Source of the DNA: Verrucomicrobiota bacterium
GTDB lineage: Bacteria > Verrucomicrobiota > Verrucomicrobiia > Opitutales > UBA953
Length of the DNA stretch: 21,518 nt
Direction: 5' to 3'
Assembly (NCBI GenBank): GCA_004293385.1
Contig: RDYO01000008.1
Span: 1 to 21,518, forward strand
A program made the translations under genes and the position numbers. Under the pieces are notes generated by a model. That model did not search any database. It was not told the DNA's origin and worked only from the letters and a program-made list of their open reading frames with translations. Below are positions 16,590 through 21,518 of the stretch, piece after piece (position 1 is the stretch's first letter; each line of letters opens with the position of its first letter).

Positions 16590-17477
16590 TCAGGTGCGGC
16601 GCGCCGCCATCCGGCGCACCAGCTCCACGAGGAAGGCCGTGTCGGCCTTGGTCGCCTCCCGGTGCGTGACGGCTTCGGCGGTCAGCTGCTCGATGCGCCG
16701 CTTCGTCGCTTCGACGCCGTGCAGGCCGGCGTAGGTGAACTTGCCGTTCTGCGCGTCGGCGCCGACGGGCTTGCCCAGTTGGGCGGCGTCGGCGGTGAGG
16801 TCGAGCAGGTCGTCGACCAGCTGGAAGGCGATGCCCGCGGCGCAGCCGGCGCGGCGGCAGTGTTCGACGTCGGCGGCGGAGGCTCCGCCGACCAACGCGC
16901 CCATCGCGAGCGACGCGCTGAGCATCGCGGCGGTCTTGCCGAGCAGGATGAATTGCAGGCGGTCGTCCGTCGCGCCTGCGGCTAGTCCGCCCATGTCTTC
17001 GGTCTGTCCGCCGACGAGCAGCGTCGAGCCTGCCGTCACGGCCAGTTCGCGCACGAGCGCGGTGGCGAGGGCGGGGCGGTCGGCGTAGCCGACGGCGAGG
17101 AGTTCGAAGGCCAGCGGCTGCAGGGCGTCGCCGGCCAGCAGGGCCGTGGCTTCGTCGAAGGCCTTATGGCAGGACGGGCGGCCGCGGCGCAGGTCGGAAT
17201 CGTCCATGCACGGCAGGTCGTCATGGATCAGCGAATAGGTGTGGATGCACTCCAGCGCCGTGGCGGCGTGCGTGGCGTCGGCCTGCGGGGCGAAGGCCAC
17301 GGCCGTGGCGAGGCAGAGGACCGGCCGCAGGCGCTTGCCGCCGGCTTCGAGCGAGTAGCGCATCGCGCCGTGCAGGCGGGCCGGGCGGGCGTCCGCCGCC
17401 GGCGTCAGCCGGCGCAGCGAAGTTTCCGCCTGCGTGATGAATGCCTCGTGCCGTGACTGAAACAGCGAGGCTTCCAT
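16590..17477 (-). CDS. ispA: Polyprenyl synthetase (farnesyl/geranylgeranyl diphosphate synthase type)
   Basis: Head-to-tail condensation of isopentenyl diphosphate with allylic diphosphates, feeding quinones, undecaprenol and possibly carotenoids or hopanoids. The 295-residue product carries GGKRLRP (46-52), the first Asp-rich motif DDLPCMDD (86-93), the RRGRPSCHK stretch after it, GQTEDM (157-162), GKTAAM (180-185), and the second Asp-rich motif VDDLLD (221-226) with GKPVGAD downstream. This is the IspA-type short-chain pattern; product length (C15 or C20) is not certain. It starts 3 bp after the yhbY stop, so both are one operon. The ATG at 17477 is the first start in the frame. Confidence 0.92.
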   Translation of the reverse strand: MEASLFQSRHEAFITQAETSLRRLTPAADARPARLHGAMRYSLEAGGKRLRPVLCLATAVAFAPQADATHAATALECIHTYSLIHDDLPCMDDSDLRRGRPSCHKAFDEATALLAGDALQPLAFELLAVGYADRPALATALVRELAVTAGSTLLVGGQTEDMGGLAAGATDDRLQFILLGKTAAMLSASLAMGALVGGASAADVEHCRRAGCAAGIAFQLVDDLLDLTADAAQLGKPVGADAQNGKFTYAGLHGVEATKRRIEQLTAEAVTHREATKADTAFLVELVRRMAARRT

Positions 17478-17480
17478 GGC

Positions 17481-17780
17481 TTATTCGATATCCGCCCCGA
17501 GTTTGAAGAACGTCGCCGTGCGGCCGACGCTGCCGATGACTTCGCTTTCGGTGAGCTGGGCGAGTTCCTGGGCCTGCTTGTCCATCTCCTCGCGTTCGGC
17601 GGTGAAGCGGACCTTGACCAGGTCGGCGTTGCGGAAGGCTTCCTCGAGGAGCTTGGCGATGCCCGCGTTCACGCCGGCCTTGCCGACGAACACCTTCGGA
17701 TCGAGCGTCTGGGCGAGGCTGCGCAGCTTGCCGCGTTCGGCGCCGGTGAGGCGGGGTTGGTCTTCAGAGCCTGATTCCAT
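17481..17780 (-). CDS. yhbY: CRM-domain RNA-binding protein, YhbY family
   Basis: A 99-residue single-domain protein of the CRS1/YhbY (CRM) family, which binds RNA and associates with pre-50S ribosomal particles in E. coli. It has LTGAERGKLRSLAQTL at 11-26, the RNA-binding loop GKAGVNAG (33-40, matching the GxxG pattern), VKVRFTAE (56-63), and the closing strand SVGRTATFFK (84-93). The length is typical. The ATG at 17780 is chosen over upstream in-frame codons because the family begins near LTGAER and a promoter-like element sits just upstream. Co-transcribed with ispA. Confidence 0.9.
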   Translation of the reverse strand: MESGSEDQPRLTGAERGKLRSLAQTLDPKVFVGKAGVNAGIAKLLEEAFRNADLVKVRFTAEREEMDKQAQELAQLTESEVIGSVGRTATFFKLGADIE

Positions 17781-17786
17781 GCCCGC

Positions 17787-17816
17787 TATGACGCTAAGGC
17801 GGGGCAGGGGAGTCAA
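17787..17816 (-). promoter_or_regulatory. Candidate promoter of yhbY-ispA
   Basis: On the minus strand TTGACT (17816-17811), 18 bases, GTCATA (17792-17787), then 6 bases to the ATG at 17780. The GTCATAG string is the same as in front of the LptC/LptA-like gene. Confidence 0.4.
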
Positions 17817-17841
17817 CGGACTAATCGGGCCTGCTTCCCGC

Positions 17842-17869
17842 TTGCCCGCGAAGGCGCGGGGTTTTGAAT
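17842..17869 (+). promoter_or_regulatory. Candidate promoter of the LURP-one-like gene
   Basis: TTGCCC (17842-17847), 16 bases, TTGAAT (17864-17869), then 5 bases to the ATG at 17875. Predicts a leaderless mRNA. Confidence 0.4.
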
Positions 17870-17874
17870 GCGGC

Positions 17875-18456
17875 ATGCTCCTCCAGAACCAAGCCTTCTT
17901 CGTCCGCGAGCAAGTCGCGGTCCTCCGCTTCGCCGATGCCTACGACCTCCTGCACCCGACGTCCGGCCAGGTGCTCGGCCTGGCCCAGGAAAAGCCCAAG
18001 CTGAAGTGGCTGCGCCTCCTCGTGAAGAAGCAGATGCTGCCCACCGAGGTCGTCGTCTTCGAGGCGGACCAGCAGACGGTCGCCCTGCGCCTGGAGAAGG
18101 GCTGGTCGTTCCTCACCTCCAAACTCGCCGTCTTCGACGCCCATGGCCGTAAACTCGGTTCGCTGCGCAACAAGCTCTTCTCCCTTTCCGGGAAGATCCT
18201 GGTCGAGGACGCCGACGAGCGTCCCATCGGCGAATTCAGCGGAGGGGTCTTCAGCTGGACCCGCCAGCTCAAGGACCCGGCCGGCGTCGTGATCGGGACC
18301 ATGGACAAGAAGTGGGCCGGCCTGGGCAAAGAACTGTTCACCTCGGCGGACAATTACCATCTCGAGGTCGCCCCGGAGTTCGCCGGCCAGCCGGCCAAGG
18401 TCGCCTTGCTCCTGGCGGCCTGTCTGGCCTACGACGTCATTTTTGCCGAAAACTGA
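17875..18456 (+). CDS. LURP-one/phospholipid scramblase-like (tubby-fold) protein
   Basis: A 193-residue protein resembling the LURP-one-related and scramblase superfamily: repeated short beta strands such as VVVFEADQQTVALRL (59-73), LAVFDAHGRKLGSLRN (84-99) and ILVEDADERPIGEFSG (108-123), then the telling IGTMDKKWAGLGKELFTSADNY (140-161) and a C-terminal hydrophobic helix (175-190) as in tubby-fold barrels. No signal peptide. The biochemical function in bacteria is not established to my knowledge; lipid binding is a guess by analogy. The ATG at 17875 is preferred because the frame upstream is shadow of yhbY. Divergent from yhbY across 94 bp. Confidence 0.72.
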   Translation: MLLQNQAFFVREQVAVLRFADAYDLLHPTSGQVLGLAQEKPKLKWLRLLVKKQMLPTEVVVFEADQQTVALRLEKGWSFLTSKLAVFDAHGRKLGSLRNKLFSLSGKILVEDADERPIGEFSGGVFSWTRQLKDPAGVVIGTMDKKWAGLGKELFTSADNYHLEVAPEFAGQPAKVALLLAACLAYDVIFAEN

Positions 18457-18682
18457 GCCCTGCGGGGGTGTGAATAAGTGACCCGTGTAGGGGATTCCTG
18501 CTTGCTAAGGGGGTGGGGGATGGTCATTTCCATGGGTCAACTTCGTTAGGGAGAGGGGCGGAGCCCTTCTCACGCTGGTCGGCGGGCGCAAGCCTGTTCC
18601 AGACGGAGAGTCCGGCCAATCGGCGGGGCTTTCGGGAATTTCTCCCAAGTCGGCCATCATCAACCCAAAACTAACCACCACC
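18457..18682 (+). promoter_or_regulatory. rpsO leader region with stem-loops
   Basis: A 226-bp spacer before rpsO. Hairpin A, 18551-18571, has a 9-bp stem (one G-T pair) closing a GGA loop. Hairpin B, 18581-18598, pairs GCGGGC with GCCTGT around a GCAA tetraloop. GGAGA near 18605 and TCTCC near 18640 could enclose a further structure. A promoter guess is TTGCTA at 18502-18507, with no convincing -10. Ribosomal protein S15 controls its own gene via mRNA structures in several bacteria; this region is a candidate for that. Confidence 0.4.
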
Positions 18683-18943
18683 ATGTCGGTCAATAAGTCT
18701 GAAGTCATCAAGAAGCACCAGCAGGACGCCAAGGACACCGGTTCTCCGGAAGTCCAGGTCGCCCTGATCACCGCCCGCGTCACCCACCTGACCGAGCACC
18801 TGCGCACCCACCGCAAGGATTTCCACTCCCGTCGCGGCCTGATCATGCTGACGAACCGTCGTCGCAAGCTCCTCGCCTACCTGAAGTCGAGCGACCTGGA
18901 CCGCTACAACGCGCTCCTCGCCAAGCTCAACCTTCGCAAGTGA
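18683..18943 (+). CDS. rpsO: 30S ribosomal protein S15
   Basis: Primary 16S rRNA-binding protein of the small subunit platform. The 86-residue product (E. coli 89) has the full family pattern: DTGSPEVQVALIT (18-30), the HLTEHLRTHRKDFHSRRGL stretch (35-53) with rRNA-contacting His and Arg residues, and LLAYLKSSDLDRY (63-75). No Shine-Dalgarno is evident; the sequence before the ATG is A/C-rich. Followed by pnp in the widely conserved rpsO-pnp arrangement. Confidence 0.98.
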   Translation: MSVNKSEVIKKHQQDAKDTGSPEVQVALITARVTHLTEHLRTHRKDFHSRRGLIMLTNRRRKLLAYLKSSDLDRYNALLAKLNLRK

Positions 18944-18946
18944 ACG

Positions 18947-18964
18947 GCGCCTCCGGGCGCTTTT
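18947..18964 (+). terminator. Candidate terminator or attenuator after rpsO
   Basis: Stem GCGCC (18947-18951) with GGCGC (18956-18960), loop TCCG, followed by TTTTG. It begins 4 bases after the rpsO stop. The stem is short, so read-through into pnp is likely. Confidence 0.6.
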
Positions 18965-18974
18965 GTTCACCGAG

Positions 18975-18996
18975 CGTCCCAGCCTAGGCTGGGACG
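18975..18996. repeat. Perfect 22-bp palindrome between rpsO and pnp
   Basis: CGTCCCAGCCT (18975-18985) is followed directly by its exact reverse complement (18986-18996). As RNA it gives a 9-bp stem with a CTAG loop; a T run follows at 19002-19005. Possibly a second terminator, an RNase III processing site or a dispersed repeat unit. Confidence 0.7.
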
Positions 18997-19026
18997 TCCG
19001 CTTTTCACCCACCCAAACCACAACCC

Positions 19027-19046
19027 GCCGGGCACTTCCGCCCGGC
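19027..19046 (+). promoter_or_regulatory. Hairpin in the pnp leader
   Basis: GCCGGGC (19027-19033) pairs with GCCCGGC (19040-19046) around ACTTCC, 25 bases before the pnp ATG. No T run follows, so it is not a typical terminator. The bases around it are A/C-rich and unstructured. Confidence 0.5.
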
Positions 19047-19071
19047 ACAACGCACCAAGCAACCAACACCC

Positions 19072-21312
19072 ATGAAACAGAAACACTCCGTGACCATCGA
19101 AGAACTCGGTATCACGATCAACACGGGCTCCATCGCCCGCCTCGCCAACGGCGCGGTCACCATCAGCAAGGGCGAGACCACGCTCTTCGTGTCGGCCACC
19201 GCCGCCGAAGACCTGCGCTCCCCCGACCAGGACTTCTTCCCCCTGACCGTCGACTACCGCGAGAAGTTCGCGGCGGCCGGCCGTTTCCCGGGCGGTTACT
19301 TCCGTCGCGAAGGCAAGCCTTCCGACAAGGAAATCCTGACCTCGCGCCTCTGCGACCGTCCCCTCCGCCCGCTCTTCCCCGAAGGCTTCCTCAACGAAGT
19401 CCAGGTGATCGGCCTCCTCCTCTCCGCTGACCAGATCAACGACTCCGACGTGCTCATGGTGAACGGCGCCTCCGCCGCTCTCCTCTGCTCCGACATCCCG
19501 TGGAACGGCCCGATCGCCGGCATCCGCCTCGGTCGCGTCAACGGCCAGTTCGTCGTCAACCCGACCCACGAACAGCAGTATGAGTCCGACCTGGACCTCA
19601 TCTACGTCGGCAACGAGAACGACATGATGATGATCGAAGGTTCGGCCGACCAGCTGCCGGAAGCCGACTTCATCGCCGCCCTCGAATACTCCCAGAAGGC
19701 CATCCAGCCGATCATCGCCGCCCAGCGCAAGCTCGCCGCGATGTACTCCAAGACCAAGCGCGTCTTCCCGCTCGTCGTCTGCGAGCCGAAGGCCCTCGCC
19801 ATCTGCGAGCGCGTCGCCGGCGAAGGCGACCAGCTCAAGAAGGCGATCTTCCTCTCCTCCAAGAAGGAACGCGGCGACGCCGTGAAGGCCGTGGTCGAGA
19901 AGGCCAAGGCCGCCTGCAAGGCCGAACTCGGCGACGTCTTCGACTCCCGCCAGATCAAGATGGCCTTCGAGAAGCTCCAGGAGAAGGTCTACCGCAACGC
20001 CATCATCCAGAGCGGCGAACGCGCCGACGGCCGCAAGCCGCTGGATCTCCGCGCCATCTCCTGCGAAGTCGACGTGCTCCCGCGCGTCCACGGTTCCTCG
20101 CTCTTCCAGCGCGGCGAGACCCAGGGTCTCGTCCTCGCCACCCTCGGCACCTCCAAGGACGCCCAGGAAGTCGACGCCATCACCGGCGGCCCGAGCAAGC
20201 GCTCGTTCCTCCTGCACTACAACTTCCCGCCCTTCTCGGTCGGTGAGACCGGCCGTTTCGGCATGACCTCCCGCCGCGAAACCGGCCACGGCAACCTCGC
20301 CGAGCGCTCGCTGCTCTCCGTGCTGCCGTCCGAGCAGGACTTCCCGTACTCCATCCGTCTCGTCTCCGAGATCATGGAGTCCAACGGTTCCACCTCGATG
20401 GCTTCCGTCTGCGGCGGCACCCTCGCTCTCCTCGACGCCGGCGTGCCCATCAAGGCCCCGGTCGCCGGCATCTCCTGCGGTCTCGTGACCGAAGACGCCT
20501 CGGGTAAGATCGTGAAGCACCGCGTGCTGACCGACATCATCGGCGCCGAAGACCACTACGGCGACATGGACTTCAAGATCTGCGGCACCCGCGAAGGCAT
20601 CACCGCCTTCCAGCTCGACCTCAAGATCCACGGCCTCCCGATCGCCATCGCCAAGGAAGCCATCGCCCAGAACAAGGGCGCCCGTGACGCCATCCTGGAC
20701 ATCATGACCAAGACCATGCCGGCCACCCGCGCCGAGCTGAAGTCCTGCGCTCCCCGCACCCACCGCATCAAGATCCCGGCGGACAAGATCGGCGCCCTCA
20801 TCGGCCCGGGCGGCAAGAACATCAAGCGCATCACCGAGTACACCGGCTGCCAGCTCGACATCGACCAGGACGACTCCGGTTGGGTCACGATCTTCGCGAC
20901 CGACGGCGAGTCCCTCGCCCGCGCGGTCAACGAGGTCAACCTCCTCTCGGCCCAGATCGAGATCAACAAGACCTACAAGGGCATCATCCGCTCCGTGAAG
21001 GAATTCGGCGCCTTCGTCGAATGCCTCCCCGGCCAGGAAGGCCTCGTGCACGTCTCCGAACTCGCCGACCACCGCGTCGAGCGCGTCGAAGACATCTGCA
21101 AGCTCGGCGACGAGATCATCGTCAAGTGCGTCGGCATCGACGACAAGGGCCGCGTGCGCCTCTCGCGCCGCGCCGCCATCGCCGAGAAGGAAGGTCGCGA
21201 ATACACCCCGGCCCCGAAGCCGATGGACCGCCCCCGTGGCGACCGTCCGGACCGTGGCGAGCGCCGTCCCTTCCGCGAACGCGGCGGTGACAGCGAAGGC
21301 GGCCAGGGCTAA
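19072..21312 (+). CDS. pnp: Polyribonucleotide nucleotidyltransferase (PNPase)
   Basis: Phosphorolytic 3'-to-5' exoribonuclease for mRNA decay, trimeric. The 746-residue product shows the first RNase PH core (about 1-145, with FFPLTVDYREK and GGYFRREGKPSDKE), the helical linker (about 240-320), the second, catalytic RNase PH core (about 325-545, with RRETGH 401-406, ESNGSTSMASVCGG and GDMDFK 497-502), a KH domain (about 560-622, GPGGKN 578-583) and an S1 domain (634-702). The tail 703-746 is rich in Arg, Gly, Asp and Pro and somewhat longer than usual; by analogy such tails may bind partners. No Shine-Dalgarno is evident. Expression is likely set by the rpsO promoter plus the structured spacer. 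Confidence 0.98.
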   Translation: MKQKHSVTIEELGITINTGSIARLANGAVTISKGETTLFVSATAAEDLRSPDQDFFPLTVDYREKFAAAGRFPGGYFRREGKPSDKEILTSRLCDRPLRPLFPEGFLNEVQVIGLLLSADQINDSDVLMVNGASAALLCSDIPWNGPIAGIRLGRVNGQFVVNPTHEQQYESDLDLIYVGNENDMMMIEGSADQLPEADFIAALEYSQKAIQPIIAAQRKLAAMYSKTKRVFPLVVCEPKALAICERVAGEGDQLKKAIFLSSKKERGDAVKAVVEKAKAACKAELGDVFDSRQIKMAFEKLQEKVYRNAIIQSGERADGRKPLDLRAISCEVDVLPRVHGSSLFQRGETQGLVLATLGTSKDAQEVDAITGGPSKRSFLLHYNFPPFSVGETGRFGMTSRRETGHGNLAERSLLSVLPSEQDFPYSIRLVSEIMESNGSTSMASVCGGTLALLDAGVPIKAPVAGISCGLVTEDASGKIVKHRVLTDIIGAEDHYGDMDFKICGTREGITAFQLDLKIHGLPIAIAKEAIAQNKGARDAILDIMTKTMPATRAELKSCAPRTHRIKIPADKIGALIGPGGKNIKRITEYTGCQLDIDQDDSGWVTIFATDGESLARAVNEVNLLSAQIEINKTYKGIIRSVKEFGAFVECLPGQEGLVHVSELADHRVERVEDICKLGDEIIVKCVGIDDKGRVRLSRRAAIAEKEGREYTPAPKPMDRPRGDRPDRGERRPFRERGGDSEGGQG

Positions 21313-21333
21313 CCCCGGCTGACTTCCCCGAAC

Positions 21334-21363
21334 AAGGCCCCGGCTCACCCCGGGGCCTTTTTT
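21334..21363 (+). terminator. Rho-independent terminator of pnp
   Basis: Perfect 10-bp stem AAGGCCCCGG (21334-21343) with CCGGGGCCTT (21350-21359), loop CTCACC, and six T at 21358-21363. It begins 22 bases after the pnp stop. Confidence 0.93.
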
Positions 21364-21371
21364 GCGCCCGC

Positions 21372-21518
21372 TTACTTGGCGGCCTGCTCCGCCGTCGTGA
21401 CGCGCGTGAACCAGGCCCTCGCGGCTTCGGTCGCCGGTCCGTCGCGCAGAGGCCAGCGGTCGTTATGCGGGTGCTTCACGAAGTCGTTGGGGAAGCCGCC
21501 GAAGAGCGCGGCCATGTC
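21372..21518 (-). CDS. 3' end of an unidentified gene (partial)
   Basis: The minus strand is open from the window edge to a TAA at 21374-21372, giving 48 C-terminal residues that contain FGGFPNDFVKHPHNDRWPL and end in EQAAK. I do not recognise the family. The 5' part lies beyond the window; an ATG at 21515 is present but probably internal. It converges on pnp, separated by the pnp terminator. Composition is protein-like, but the call rests mainly on the open frame and on placement of the stop just past the terminator. Confidence 0.55.
   Translation of the reverse strand, partial: DMAALFGGFPNDFVKHPHNDRWPLRDGPATEAARAWFTRVTTAEQAAK

Noticed and set aside
18967..21348. A 793-codon minus-strand open frame opposite pnp
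   Set aside because: Same antisense shadow pattern (low-complexity Asp, Gly, Leu, Val); pnp is unmistakable on the plus strand.

Overview
This is a G+C-rich (roughly two-thirds by eye), very gene-dense housekeeping stretch of a diderm bacterium. The gene set includes LPS export (an LptA/LptC-like protein and LptB), a Kdo transferase, HPr kinase, a long EF-Ts, and starts without clear Shine-Dalgarno sequences. Together these fit a member of Verrucomicrobiota, most likely Opitutae. That placement is an inference from gene content and codon use; no 16S rRNA gene is present.

Layout. On the left, a minus-strand pair fur-nadA (NAD biosynthesis, with stop and start overlapping) is divergent from a plus-strand cassette: type I DAHP synthase, an Lrp/AsnC regulator and a class I aminotransferase, probably an aromatic amino acid unit. 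It is followed by der (ribosome-assembly GTPase) and fmt (initiator tRNA formylation). Next comes an envelope block: a 690-residue LptC/LptA-like periplasmic protein, lptB and hprK. A minus-strand orphan gene, trpD (plus) and waaA (minus) follow.

The right half is the translation and RNA-turnover part: rpsB-tsf with a strong terminator, a DUF983 zinc-ribbon membrane protein, minus-strand yhbY-ispA, a LURP-one/scramblase-like gene, and rpsO-pnp separated by a hairpin-rich spacer and closed by a strong terminator. The last bases hold the 3' end of an unidentified minus-strand gene.

No mobile element, CRISPR array, tRNA, rRNA or prophage was seen, and no stretch above 300 bases lacks a gene. 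I do not see a clearly novel multi-gene system. The items most worth a second look are: a Fur-family regulator that has lost the usual sensory metal ligands and is coupled to nadA; the oversized LptC/LptA fusion; a recurring promoter geometry whose -10 ends 4-6 bases before the start codon (predicted leaderless mRNAs); three convergent gene pairs separated by 0-1 bp; structured leaders before rpsB and rpsO; and a perfect 22-bp palindrome plus two other hairpins between rpsO and pnp.
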